64,000 nt of DNA from Gemmatimonadales bacterium (GCA_036265815.1 DATAOI010000011.1:1-64000), one strand, 5' to 3'. Positions 41,415 through 50,433 are shown, counted from the first letter of the stretch. Program-made: numbers and translations. The notes: generated from the letters alone by a model not told the origin.

Positions 41415-42467
41415 ATGGTTCAACCCCAGATCGCGCGCTCATCGAACCGCGACCAGGTCGTTCCGTTTACCGCGGGCGACGGGTTCGCCTGCAATCTGAT
41501 CCACGTGCGCGGCGTCCTGCCTCCGACCCGTGGGCCGGTGCTCCTGGTGCACGGTGCCGGAGTGCGGGCCAACATCTTCCGGGCTCCCGTCCGCGTCTCG
41601 CTGGTCGATTACTTGGTCGAGCACGGCTACGACGTCTGGCTGGAGAACTGGCGCGCGAGCATCGATCTCGAGCCGAACCGCTGGACCCTGGACCAGGCGG
41701 CGGTCTTCGACCACCCGGTCGCCGTGCGGAAGGTGCTGGAGCTGACCGGGGCCAAGACACTCTCGGCGGTGGTGCATTGTCAGGGCTCCACCAGCTTCAT
41801 GCTGGGCGCGGTGGCCGGACTGATGCCCGAGGTCACCACCATCGTCTCGAACGCGGTGTCGCTTCACCCGGTGGTGCCGGCGGTGTCGGCCCTCAAGCTC
41901 AAGCTGGCCATCCCGGTGGTGGCGCGACTCACCCCGTTTCTCGATTGCCAATGGGACCTGCACTCGCCGGGGCTTCTGCCCAAGATGATCACCGCGTTCG
42001 TGAAGCTGACCCACCACGAGTGCGATAACCTGGTGTGCCGCTACGCCAGCTTCACGTATGGCACCGGCTTTCCCACGCTCTGGCGGCACGAGAACCTCAA
42101 CCGCGAAACCCATGAGTGGGTAAAGCAGGAATTCGCCCACGTGCCGCTCAGCTTCTTCCGGCAGATCCAGCGCAGCGTGGCGCAGGGCCGGCTCTCACCG
42201 GTGGAAGGGCGGCGGGAGCTGCCGGACGACGTGGTGAGCCGGCCGCCGCACACCGAGGCCCGGGTCGCCTTCTTCGCCGGCGAGCGCAACCGCTGTTTTC
42301 TGCCCGAGAGCCAGCGCCGCACCTTCGATCATTTCAACCGGCATCGTCCCGACTATCACGCGTTCCACGTGCTGGCGGGCTACGGACACCTGGATGTGTT
42401 CATGGGACAGAACGCCGCCAGCGACGTCTTCCCCATCATGCTGGCGGAGCTGCAGCGCCCCCACTGA
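41415..42467 (+). CDS. Alpha/beta hydrolase with Cys nucleophile
   Basis: A 350-residue cytoplasmic-type alpha/beta hydrolase. The oxyanion segment LLVHGAGVRANIF is at 43-55. The nucleophile elbow, normally GxSxG, reads VVHCQGSTS, placing a cysteine (Cys122) at the catalytic position; His325 in AGYGHLD is the likely base. Cysteine is also used by dienelactone hydrolases. From memory, this sequence type (RANIFR, DVWLENWRASIDL, HCQGS) also occurs as the C-terminal domain of large GMC oxidoreductase fusion proteins. It is first in the cluster, 11 bases before the decarboxylase-like gene. Confidence 0.87.
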   Translation: MVQPQIARSSNRDQVVPFTAGDGFACNLIHVRGVLPPTRGPVLLVHGAGVRANIFRAPVRVSLVDYLVEHGYDVWLENWRASIDLEPNRWTLDQAAVFDHPVAVRKVLELTGAKTLSAVVHCQGSTSFMLGAVAGLMPEVTTIVSNAVSLHPVVPAVSALKLKLAIPVVARLTPFLDCQWDLHSPGLLPKMITAFVKLTHHECDNLVCRYASFTYGTGFPTLWRHENLNRETHEWVKQEFAHVPLSFFRQIQRSVAQGRLSPVEGRRELPDDVVSRPPHTEARVAFFAGERNRCFLPESQRRTFDHFNRHRPDYHAFHVLAGYGHLDVFMGQNAASDVFPIMLAELQRPH

Positions 42468-42478
42468 GAGGAGCCGGT

Positions 42479-43345
42479 ATGGCTGGTCCCGCACGGTTGC
42501 GTCAGCAGGCCGGGCGTCACGCGTTGGTGGATGGAATTCCGTTCACTCTGCCGGTCACCTGTACCCCATCGCCGGCGCTGATGGCCGCCTTCCCCATCAA
42601 CCCGGAGCGCGCCGCCGCCCTCCTCGCCGGCAACGAGGTACACCCGTTCCGCCTGTGGAATCGCGGCCTGCTGGTGATCACGGTCATCGACTACCTCTCC
42701 ACCAACATCGGCACCTACATCGAGTTCAGCATCGCGATCGCGTGCACCCACGGCCGGCGGCCCGCGCCTCGCCTGCTGCCGGCGCTGCTGATGAGGCATT
42801 ACGGCACCGGGCAGTGCGTGATCGATCTGCCGGTCAGCACCGAGATTTCGGTCAAGGGTGGCAAGGGCATCTGGGGAATGCCGAAGCACCGGGCCAACCT
42901 GGATTTCACCGTGGGCGACCGGGTGGTGAGCAGCCAGTACGATCTCGACGGCGAGCTGGCGATGCGGATCGAGATCGACCGCCCCGCCCGGACCTGGCTG
43001 CCGGTCAACGTCGGCACCGCCAACTACTGCGCCTTCCGCGGGCTCCTGATGAAGTCCTACATCTACTTCCGGGGCCATCTGGGGATGGGGTTGCTGGGGA
43101 AGGCCCGCGCCCGGCTCACCCTGGGCGATCACCCGCGGCTGGCGCCGCTCAGGCAGCTGGAGATCGCACCCAAGCCGCTGTTCACCGCGTTCATCCCCGA
43201 CGCCATCGGCGTGCTGGACGATCACTTCGAGAGCTGGTTCCTGTCCTTCCCCCAGCCGCCCACCGGGCCGCCCGAGGGAATGGAGAGCGTGGTGGATCTG
43301 GGCCTGGGCGAAGAGTGGCTCCCGCCGCCGGTGGCGGCGCGATGA
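42479..43345 (+). CDS. Acetoacetate-decarboxylase-like protein
   Basis: ATG 42479 follows GAGAGGAG and gives 288 residues. The region GGKGIWGMPKHRANLDF contains Lys136 in the WGxPK setting that supplies the Schiff-base lysine in acetoacetate decarboxylase. The fold matches the ADC superfamily, which also includes aldolase-dehydratases, so the reaction here is open: decarboxylation of a beta-keto acid, or aldol chemistry on a ketone. It overlaps the next gene at ATGA, giving tight coupling inside the cluster. Confidence 0.82.
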   Translation: MAGPARLRQQAGRHALVDGIPFTLPVTCTPSPALMAAFPINPERAAALLAGNEVHPFRLWNRGLLVITVIDYLSTNIGTYIEFSIAIACTHGRRPAPRLLPALLMRHYGTGQCVIDLPVSTEISVKGGKGIWGMPKHRANLDFTVGDRVVSSQYDLDGELAMRIEIDRPARTWLPVNVGTANYCAFRGLLMKSYIYFRGHLGMGLLGKARARLTLGDHPRLAPLRQLEIAPKPLFTAFIPDAIGVLDDHFESWFLSFPQPPTGPPEGMESVVDLGLGEEWLPPPVAAR

Positions 43346-43845
43346 GCCGGGGCGGGGGGGGCATGCGGCACCGACTCTACGTGCTCAACAACGCGCTGCT
43401 GTTCATGGGCGTCTCGATCTACTTCGGGACCGGCTGGTCCACCGCGATCTTCCAGTTCCCGGTGATGCCCTCGATGACGCCGGAGAATTACCGGCTGCAC
43501 TTCCTCCCTCAGATCGCCGCGGCCACCAATTTCTTCACCTTTCTCGTCTCGCTCATGGTCACCACCTGCGTGATCATGATCGTGGTCGAGTGGAAGCGGC
43601 CGGGGCGCTGGCTCCCGGTCATGCTGCTGGCCGCCATCATCGGGGCCACCTGTCTCACCTACTTCGTGATCTTCCCGGTCAACGCCGTGCTCCGGGCCGG
43701 GATCACCGACCAGGAGATGCTCAACCAGGTGATCGCCCGCTGGAAGCTCCTGACCGAACTCCGGGTCGCCATCTGGAGCTTCGAATGGCTGCTGATGATG
43801 CTCTGGTTCGGGCGCAAGGCCTATCAGGCGGAGAGCGCCACATGA
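43342..43845 (+). CDS. Four-helix membrane protein
   Basis: A 167-residue integral membrane protein with four helices near residues 12-30, 60-82, 91-112 and 140-157. A Trp/aromatic-rich first loop (STAIFQFPVMPSMTPENY) lies between helices one and two. Size and layout resemble DUF1772-type proteins, some of which are monooxygenase-like, but I cannot confirm this. It overlaps both neighbours (ATGA at each end). ATG 43363 is an alternative start. Confidence 0.78.
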   Translation: MSRGGGGMRHRLYVLNNALLFMGVSIYFGTGWSTAIFQFPVMPSMTPENYRLHFLPQIAAATNFFTFLVSLMVTTCVIMIVVEWKRPGRWLPVMLLAAIIGATCLTYFVIFPVNAVLRAGITDQEMLNQVIARWKLLTELRVAIWSFEWLLMMLWFGRKAYQAESAT

Positions 43846-44222
43846 TCGAGCGCACCACTCTCCGGCGCGTGCTGCTGCTCATCGCGGTGCTGACCGTGAT
43901 CAGCGGGCTGGTGCAGGCGGTTGCGCCGGGCCGTCTGCTGAGCCTGCTCTCCGCCGAATCCACCGCCACCAGCCGTCACTTCTTCGGGATCGTGGGCATG
44001 TTCATGGTCCTGTTCGGGGGCCTGCTCTGGCACGCACTCACCAGCGGCTCGGCGCAACCGATCCCCGTGTTGTGGGCCGCCCTGCAGAAGTTCGGTGCCT
44101 CGGCCGCCGTGGGACTCGGCGTGATGCACGGCGTGTTCTCCCCAGTGGCCCTCGGCGTGGCCGGCTTCGACCTCCTCTCGGGCATTCTGGCGCTGATGTA
44201 CTGGTGGATGGTGGCGGAGTGA
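43842..44222 (+). CDS. Small four-helix membrane protein
   Basis: A 126-residue protein with four predicted helices, about 9-27, 47-66, 75-98 and 102-123. The loops are very short. No family was recognised. It overlaps the upstream membrane gene at ATGA and the patatin gene at GTGA, so its product should be made in step with theirs, perhaps as part of a membrane complex. Confidence 0.78.
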   Translation: MIERTTLRRVLLLIAVLTVISGLVQAVAPGRLLSLLSAESTATSRHFFGIVGMFMVLFGGLLWHALTSGSAQPIPVLWAALQKFGASAAVGLGVMHGVFSPVALGVAGFDLLSGILALMYWWMVAE

Positions 44223-45769
44223 CCCGGCTCGCCGGCAGCCCCCCGGCCGAGTACAGCGGCCCCAAGCGGTCGCTGATCCTGGCGGGAGGCGGGATGCGGG
44301 TGGCCTACCAGGCCGGCGTGCTCCGCGCGTTGTTGGAAGAGGGTCTCTGCTTTCATCACGCCGACGGAACCTCCGGCGGGACGATCAACCTCGCCATGCT
44401 CTTCTCCGGCCTGTCGCCGGAGGAGATGTGCGATCGCTGGCGGACGCTCCAGGTGAAGGATTTCGTCTCCTTCCTGCCCCTTCGGGAGTACCTCAAGGGA
44501 TTCGACGTCCAGGCGATGGGAGATGCCGACGGGATCATCCGAAAGGTCTTTCCCCACCTCGGCATCGACCCGGGGCGGATCAACGCCGCCAACGGGATGG
44601 CCGGCACCTTCAACGTCTGCAACTACACCAGGAAGACCAACGAGGCCATTCCCCACGACCAGGTGGACCTCGACCTGCTGGTCGCCGGGATCTCGCTGCC
44701 GATCTTCATGCCGGCGGTGGCCCGGAGGGGCAGCCTCTACGTCGACAGCGTCTGGATCAAGGACGCCAACCTCATGGAGGCGGTGCGGCGCGGGGCGGAC
44801 GAGCTCTGGCTGGTCTGGTGCATCGGGAACACGCCGCACTATCGCGACGGGCCGTTCTACCAGTACGTGCACATGATCGAGATCTCCGCCAACGGGGCGC
44901 TGTTCGAGGAGTTCGACCGCATCCGCGAGATCAACCGGCGGATCGCGGCGGGCGAGCACGTCGACGGACGGACCCGTCCCATCATGCTGCACGTGATCCG
45001 GCCGGAGTTCCCGCTGCCGCTCGATCCCGACTTCTACCTCGGACGGATCGACGCGGCCACCCTGATCGAGATGGGATACCAGGATGCCTGCCGCTATCTC
45101 GCTACCCGCGCCCCGACAGGGGTCGCCTTCGAGCCGGGAGTCACTGCCATGAAGCCGTCGGCCGTCGGCATCACCTTCCGTGAGACCATGGAGGGTCCCT
45201 TCGCGCTGGGCGCCGGGACCGCGGAGGAGGGAGCGCGCCAGGGAGAGGCGGTCAAGCCCAAGACCATGCTCACGCTGCACGCCACGATCACGATCGAGGA
45301 CCTGGACGCATTCATCGCCGATTCCCGGCACGGAGGACGGCTCACCGGATCGGTGAGCTTCCCGCCGATGGGCGATCGGATTCCGGCGCGGACCGGGGTG
45401 TTTCGTCTGTTCTCTCCCGCGGAAGACCCGCGGATGCGATACATGGTCTACGAGATGGGCTTCACCCACCAGGGCACCGACTACTATCTGGCCGGAAAGA
45501 AGCGGGTCAAGGACGATCCGGGGCCGGATCTCTGGGCCGATACCACCACCCTGTTCACCCTGCTGCATCGCGGCCGGGACGACCAGGGACCCGTCGTCGG
45601 TGCGGGCATCCTCAGGCTGAGCATACCGGACCTGATGCGGCTGGTCCCGACGATGCACGCGACCGGGGCGGAGTCGCTGACCCAATCCGCCGCCGCGCTG
45701 GCCCGCTTCGGCAAGTTCTTCCTGGGACAGCTGTGGGAGCGGTACGGTAGCCTTGCCCCACCGCGTTAG
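44219..45769 (+). CDS. Patatin-like phospholipase with extra C-terminal domain
   Basis: GTG 44219 overlaps the previous stop and gives 516 residues. The N-terminal half is patatin-like: oxyanion loop GGGMR (23-27) and nucleophile GTSGG (Ser52). The Asp of the catalytic dyad is probably in VDSVWIKDANL (about 175), where typical patatins have DGG. From about 350 to 500 there is a second domain (ITIEDLDAFIADSRHGG, GVFRLFS, GKKRVKDDPGPDLWADTTTLF) that, from memory, also occurs between the GMC and hydrolase parts of large fusion flavoproteins. Probable lipid acyl hydrolase acting with the cluster's oxidase. Confidence 0.85.
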   Translation: MTRLAGSPPAEYSGPKRSLILAGGGMRVAYQAGVLRALLEEGLCFHHADGTSGGTINLAMLFSGLSPEEMCDRWRTLQVKDFVSFLPLREYLKGFDVQAMGDADGIIRKVFPHLGIDPGRINAANGMAGTFNVCNYTRKTNEAIPHDQVDLDLLVAGISLPIFMPAVARRGSLYVDSVWIKDANLMEAVRRGADELWLVWCIGNTPHYRDGPFYQYVHMIEISANGALFEEFDRIREINRRIAAGEHVDGRTRPIMLHVIRPEFPLPLDPDFYLGRIDAATLIEMGYQDACRYLATRAPTGVAFEPGVTAMKPSAVGITFRETMEGPFALGAGTAEEGARQGEAVKPKTMLTLHATITIEDLDAFIADSRHGGRLTGSVSFPPMGDRIPARTGVFRLFSPAEDPRMRYMVYEMGFTHQGTDYYLAGKKRVKDDPGPDLWADTTTLFTLLHRGRDDQGPVVGAGILRLSIPDLMRLVPTMHATGAESLTQSAAALARFGKFFLGQLWERYGSLAPPR

Positions 45770-45784
45770 GGCGGGAGCGCGACC

Positions 45785-46168
45785 GTGACCCGGGAACGCT
45801 GGTGGGGATCGCTGATCATCGCCGGCTGGCTGGTGGCGGGCGTGGGCTGGATGCCGTTCGCCGCCATGTCGGTGTTCCTGCCTCCCATCTCGATTCTTTA
45901 CTGGACTGTCGTGGGGCTTCCGCTGTACCTGGCCACCTGGCGCTGGCTCCGACCCGGGCTCACCCGGATGGAGCGGTCGATTCTGGTGGCCGGCGGCCTG
46001 GGGTGGCTGCTGATCGATCTCTCCGTCGCCGCGTTGTTCCTCAAGCTGCCCTGGCCGCCCACGCTGCGTGAGGCCGTGACCCTGACCTGGCTCTACTTCC
46101 CTCCCTTTTCCGCACTGCTGTTCGGGGCCACCGTCCTCACCCGCCGGCGCCGGCTGCCGGCGCAATGA
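45785..46168 (+). CDS. Small membrane protein
   Basis: A 127-residue protein from GTG 45785 with four hydrophobic segments (about 7-25, 30-52, 65-85 and 97-118) and a basic C-terminus (TRRRRLPAQ), which suggests an inside orientation. No family was recognised. The start of the metallophosphoesterase gene overlaps its stop (ATGA), placing it in the same cluster. Confidence 0.72.
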   Translation: MTRERWWGSLIIAGWLVAGVGWMPFAAMSVFLPPISILYWTVVGLPLYLATWRWLRPGLTRMERSILVAGGLGWLLIDLSVAALFLKLPWPPTLREAVTLTWLYFPPFSALLFGATVLTRRRRLPAQ

Positions 46169-48051
46169 CCCCTCCACTCCAGGGTGCCCGCGAAGGCAGC
46201 GACGCGGTCACCAGCTCGGGCCTTCCGTTCACCCGGAAGAAAATGGTGGACTGGCTGCATCCGACGCAGCTGGCGATCACCGCCGTCAAAGCGGCACTCT
46301 CGGGCGTCTTCGGCGCCTACACCGACAAGCGCGAGCTGCAGGCAGCCCTGCATCCGTGGACCGGCAGCCAGATCCGCTACGACGCCGATTACAGCAGTTA
46401 CACGGGGAAGGATTTCTGGTTCGACTTTGTGGCCGACGTGGGAGATGGGTTCGACTCGACCTACTCCATCGCGTGGCTGCTGGCCCGGAGCGAGGTCATC
46501 CTGCCCGGTGAGGAGAGGCACCCCCTTCCACAGGGCAGGTTCCTGGTCCTCGGCGGCGACCAGGTGTACCCCACCGCGAGCCGCCTGGAGTACCAGAACC
46601 GATTTCGCGGTCCCTACGAGTCGGCGTTCCCGGGTGAGCCGGATCCCCACACGGACCCGAGTCTCTTCGCGCTGCCTGGCAATCACGACTGGTACGACGG
46701 CCTGACCAGCTTCATCCGGCTCTTCTGCCAGGAGCGCGGGATCGGCCGCTGGGCCACGCATCAGACCATGAGCTACTTCGCGCTCAAGCTGCCGAGCCGG
46801 TGGTGGCTCTGGGGCGTCGACATCCAACTCGAGTCGGACATCGACCGGCCGCAGATGCAGTTCTTCGACGCGGTCGCCAAGCAGATGCTGGTGGAGAGTC
46901 CCGCGGGCGAGGCCCCGCGCCTGATCCTTTGTACCGGCCAGCCGAGCTGGACGGAGTGCGGCCCGGAACCTCCCGACGGCCGTGGCATCCGCCACCCTGA
47001 GCCGGACCTGTTCGACAACGAGGCGTTCTTCGAGGACCGCATCATCCGGCGCAACGGCATCAGGCTGGCGGTGACGCTCTCGGGGGACCTGCATCACTAC
47101 ATGCGCTACACCGAGGCGCAGGAGCCGACGGGAGCCGCGGCGCCGGAGCAGGCCACGCAGCGGATCACATCCGGGGGCGGGGGCGCCTATCTCTACCCCA
47201 CGCACCATATGCCCAAAGTGATCGAGCTGCCCGAGGGCATCTCCAAGGTACGCTACCAGCGGCAGGTGATGTTCCCCGATGAAGCCGAGTCCCGCCGGCT
47301 GGCCCACGGCGTCGGGTGGCTGCCGTTCCGGAACCGCTGGTTCACCTTCTTCCTGGGCATGGTGTACCTGATCTATGCCTGGACGCTGCAGAGCGCCAGC
47401 AAGGCCCATCCGATCTGCCCCCATGCCGGCCCTGGCACCGACTCGCTGATGGAGTGCATTCAGAGTCTCGGGGTCCGCAGTCTCGGCGAGGTACTCCTGG
47501 CCTTCGGGAAGGTCCTGCAGCACAGCCCCTCGAACGTGGTGTTCGGCGCGTTCGTGATCGTTGGGCTGTATTTGTTTCGTGCCTCGGAGGATCACTCGTG
47601 GACCCGCTGGTTCGGGGCCCTGCACGGCGTCGCGCATCTCGGGCTCTGCGCGCTCCTGATCTGGGGGATCTCGATCCTCGACCTGCGGGTCCGACATATG
47701 GAGGTCGACAGCCTGTGGCAGGCCCTCTGCTTCGGAGGGCTGATGCTGCTCGGCGGCGGCATCGCCGGCGCGTGGCTCTTCGCCGGGTACCTCTGGGCCG
47801 CGAGTAAGGACCACGCGTGCCACATGAATGAAGTCTTCTCCTCGCAGCACCTCGCCGGGTACAAGAACTTTCTTCGCCTGCGGATCAGCCCGGACGGGCT
47901 CTTGACGATCCACGCGATCGGCGTGCCCCAGGTTCCGACCGGAGACGCCTGGGTCGAGCGGGTGTCACCGGACCCCGGCGAGTCGCAGTTCGCGCCGCCC
48001 GAGAACACCATCGCCGTGCGCCGCATCGACGGTCCGATCCTTTGTCGTTGA
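46165..48051 (+). CDS. Membrane-anchored metallophosphoesterase
   Basis: A 628-residue calcineurin-like phosphoesterase. The metal motifs are DVGDGFDST (91-99), GGDQ (130-133), GNHDWYDG (172-179) and SGDLHHY near 308. About four transmembrane segments follow from residue 405 onwards, and a soluble tail of about 80 residues ends the protein. Family members cleave phosphomonoesters or diesters; substrate is unknown but a lipid-linked phosphate would suit the context. It ends 13 bases before the GMC oxidoreductase gene, with GAGGA in the gap as its ribosome-binding site. Confidence 0.86.
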   Translation: MTPPLQGAREGSDAVTSSGLPFTRKKMVDWLHPTQLAITAVKAALSGVFGAYTDKRELQAALHPWTGSQIRYDADYSSYTGKDFWFDFVADVGDGFDSTYSIAWLLARSEVILPGEERHPLPQGRFLVLGGDQVYPTASRLEYQNRFRGPYESAFPGEPDPHTDPSLFALPGNHDWYDGLTSFIRLFCQERGIGRWATHQTMSYFALKLPSRWWLWGVDIQLESDIDRPQMQFFDAVAKQMLVESPAGEAPRLILCTGQPSWTECGPEPPDGRGIRHPEPDLFDNEAFFEDRIIRRNGIRLAVTLSGDLHHYMRYTEAQEPTGAAAPEQATQRITSGGGGAYLYPTHHMPKVIELPEGISKVRYQRQVMFPDEAESRRLAHGVGWLPFRNRWFTFFLGMVYLIYAWTLQSASKAHPICPHAGPGTDSLMECIQSLGVRSLGEVLLAFGKVLQHSPSNVVFGAFVIVGLYLFRASEDHSWTRWFGALHGVAHLGLCALLIWGISILDLRVRHMEVDSLWQALCFGGLMLLGGGIAGAWLFAGYLWAASKDHACHMNEVFSSQHLAGYKNFLRLRISPDGLLTIHAIGVPQVPTGDAWVERVSPDPGESQFAPPENTIAVRRIDGPILCR

Positions 48052-48064
48052 GGAGGATGCCTGG

Positions 48065-49651
48065 ATGGCCAATCAGTTCGACGTGATCATCATCGGCAGC
48101 GGCTTCGGAGGGGCGGTGACGGCGTGCCGCCTGGCGGAGCGTGGGTTCAAGCGGATCCTGGTGCTGGAGCGCGGGCGGGAGTGGAATCCCGACAACTACC
48201 CGTGGAAGTCAGGCCACTGGACGTACAATCCCGACTGCCCAGAACACGAGAGCGGGTGGCTCGACCTCCGAATCCTGGACGATATGGTGGTGGCCCAGGG
48301 AGCCGGCGTGGGCGGAGGGTCGCTGATCTACGCCAACGTCTCCATCGAGGCCAAGCCGGACCTGTTCAATCGGGGGTGGCCGCCCGAGATCACCTACCAG
48401 GAGCTCGCGCCCTACTACCGGGCGGCGGGGGCCATGCTGAAGGTGGCGGAGCTGCCGGACAATCAGCTCACCGAGCGCTTCAAGCTCATGCGTGAGGCGG
48501 CGCAGAAGATCGGTGCGGGGGAGCGGTTCCGGAAGCTCTCCCTGGCGGTCACCTTCAGCGACACCTGGAATTACGGTCTGGAGGACCGGTTCGACGAGCG
48601 GCACTCCGTCACCTGGGCCAACGAGCACGGCAAGACCCAGGGAACCTGCGTGCACCGGGGGTACTGCGACATCGGCTGCCCGGTGCAGGCGAAGAACACG
48701 CTGGACCTCAACTATCTCGCTCGGGCCGCGCGGCTCGGCGCCGAGATTCGCGCGCTCCACTTGGCGCGCGCGATCGAGCCGATCGAGCAGGGATACCGGG
48801 TACGGTTCGACGTCATCGATCCGGACCGGCACACCCGGACTCCGGGTATGCATACGGCCGACCGCGTCATTCTCGCCGCCGGCTCGCTGGGTTCCACCGA
48901 ACTGCTCCTCCGCTGCCGGGACCAGTACCGGACCCTGCCGCGACTGAGCCCGTTCCTGGGGAAGAACTGGAGCTCGAACGGCGACTTCCTGACGCCGGCG
49001 TTCTATTCGAAGCGCGAGCCGCCGGTCTCGCCCAGCCACGGGCCGACCATCACGGCCGGCATCGATTTTCTCGACGGCCCACCGGGCGCGGCGTTCCTCA
49101 TCGAGGACGGCGGAATTCCGGACCTGCTCAAGGCCTACCTCGATGGCCGGCTCAACGGCCGTGGCGGGAGCCTGCAGGCCCGCACCTTCCTGCACGGGCT
49201 GCGTGAGGCGGCGCTCGAGCGCGATGCCCTCGCCCGGATGATGCCCTGGTTTGCCCAGGGGGTCGACGCGGCCGACGGACGCCTCTACCTCGGTCGCAAG
49301 TGGTACGCGCCGTGGCGGCGGGCCCTCAAGCTCAACTGGGACGTCGACCGCTCCGCCACCATGATCCAGGCGATCGTGGCCATGCACCTCCGTCTGAGCC
49401 AGGCGACCGGCGGCCATCCCTGGGTGCCGCCGACCTGGACCGTGCTCAAGAACCTGGTGACGCCCCATCCGCTGGGCGGCTGCAACGTCGGCATCACCCA
49501 GTCTGACGGTGTGGTCGATCACCGGGGCGCCGTCTTCGGCTATCCTGGTCTGTACGTCGCGGATGGCGCTATCATCCCCGAGGCGGTCGGATTGAATCCC
49601 TCCCGCACCATCGCCGCCCTGGCGGAGCGGATTGCGGCGCTCATGAGCTGA
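48065..49651 (+). CDS. GMC-family FAD oxidoreductase (cholesterol-oxidase-like)
   Basis: A 528-residue flavoprotein. The FAD-binding GSGFGGAV (residues 11-18), GVGGGSLIYANV (about 80) and catalytic HPLGGCN (about 468) with NPSRTIAALAERI are typical of cholesterol-oxidase-like GMC enzymes. A cysteine-rich insert CVHRGYCDIGCPVQAKNT (near 198) is found in this subgroup. There is no signal peptide. It oxidises an alcohol of a sterol-like or other lipid, using oxygen or another acceptor. It is the last gene of the cluster. Confidence 0.88.
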   Translation: MANQFDVIIIGSGFGGAVTACRLAERGFKRILVLERGREWNPDNYPWKSGHWTYNPDCPEHESGWLDLRILDDMVVAQGAGVGGGSLIYANVSIEAKPDLFNRGWPPEITYQELAPYYRAAGAMLKVAELPDNQLTERFKLMREAAQKIGAGERFRKLSLAVTFSDTWNYGLEDRFDERHSVTWANEHGKTQGTCVHRGYCDIGCPVQAKNTLDLNYLARAARLGAEIRALHLARAIEPIEQGYRVRFDVIDPDRHTRTPGMHTADRVILAAGSLGSTELLLRCRDQYRTLPRLSPFLGKNWSSNGDFLTPAFYSKREPPVSPSHGPTITAGIDFLDGPPGAAFLIEDGGIPDLLKAYLDGRLNGRGGSLQARTFLHGLREAALERDALARMMPWFAQGVDAADGRLYLGRKWYAPWRRALKLNWDVDRSATMIQAIVAMHLRLSQATGGHPWVPPTWTVLKNLVTPHPLGGCNVGITQSDGVVDHRGAVFGYPGLYVADGAIIPEAVGLNPSRTIAALAERIAALMS

Positions 49652-49733
49652 GGCCCGAACCTCGGGCGTCGCCTCTCCGCCAGATGGGAGATAGATTGCT
49701 GCGCGCAGCACACCGACACCAGAGGGGACCGGC

Positions 49734-50123
49734 ATGAAATTCATGCTCCTGATCTACAACGATCCCACGATGCTCGATTCTCTGCCTGCCGGCCAGGCCG
49801 ACGCGATGATGCGCGAGTGCCTGGGGCACGCCGATGACCTCCGCCAGCACGGGCGTCTGATCGACTCCCAGATGCTCGAGGACACCGACAGGGCGAAGTC
49901 ACTCCGCATCCGCCATGGGCGTCCCAGCGTGACCGACGGGCCGTTCAGCGAGGCCAAGGAAGTGCTGGGCGGCTTCAATCTGATCGAGGCGGAAAACATG
50001 GATGATGCGGTCCGGATCGCCGCAGAGTTCCCTTGGGCGCGCACCGGGTGTGTGGAGATTCGTCCGGTGCGCGACATCAGCGGGGTCCGGAGACGGGTGG
50101 GCGCGTCCAGCCCCGCGGCCTAG
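49734..50123 (+). CDS. YCII/DGPF-domain protein
   Basis: A 129-residue protein beginning MKFMLLIYNDPTML, with the DGPFSEAKEVLGGFNLIE motif that names the DGPF (YCII-related) group. Members are small dimeric alpha-beta proteins, often beside ECF sigma factors or oxidoreductases; function is not settled. An AGATAGATTG stretch (49690-49699) lies upstream, similar to one before the gene at 55134. ATG 49734 follows AGAGGGGA. Confidence 0.88.
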   Translation: MKFMLLIYNDPTMLDSLPAGQADAMMRECLGHADDLRQHGRLIDSQMLEDTDRAKSLRIRHGRPSVTDGPFSEAKEVLGGFNLIEAENMDDAVRIAAEFPWARTGCVEIRPVRDISGVRRRVGASSPAA

Positions 50124-50133
50124 GGGTCGCGGG

Positions 50134-50433
50134 TCACCCTCCGGCCTGACCTGCGGCGTCCGGCGTGAGCAGGCCGCGAAACTCGGGATGCCGCGCGATC
50201 CAGGTGCCCACGTACCAGCAGGTCGGTATCACCATCCGGCCTTCCGTTCGCGCATGGGTGAGGGCGGCCTCGACCAGGGCGCCGCCGATGCCCCGCCCCC
50301 GGGCCGCTGGCGGCACGTACGTGCTTCGAATGTCCAGCGCGCCCGTTGCCGTGATCCGATAGGTCAGGACCGCGTCGCCCTGGGGCAGTCGCGTCACGAA
50401 GCGATGGTGTGCGAGGTTGTGTTCGACGTGCAT
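50134..50433 (-). CDS. Small GNAT-family acetyltransferase (NATD1/YjdJ-like)
   Basis: A 99-residue protein on the minus strand starting at the CAT at 50431-50433. It contains the acetyl-CoA loop VPPAARGRGIGGALVEAALTHAR and a late PTCWYVGTWIARHPEF, typical of the short GNAT group. A close relative sits at 54719-55012. The substrate is unknown. The gene diverges from the methyltransferase at 50501 and converges with the DGPF gene. Confidence 0.85.
   Translation of the reverse strand: MHVEHNLAHHRFVTRLPQGDAVLTYRITATGALDIRSTYVPPAARGRGIGGALVEAALTHARTEGRMVIPTCWYVGTWIARHPEFRGLLTPDAAGQAGG

Noticed and set aside
49653-49667. GCCCGA-ACC-TCGGGC hairpin as terminator of the GMC cluster.
   Set aside because: The stem is six base pairs and lacks a U-tract; the evidence is too weak to call.
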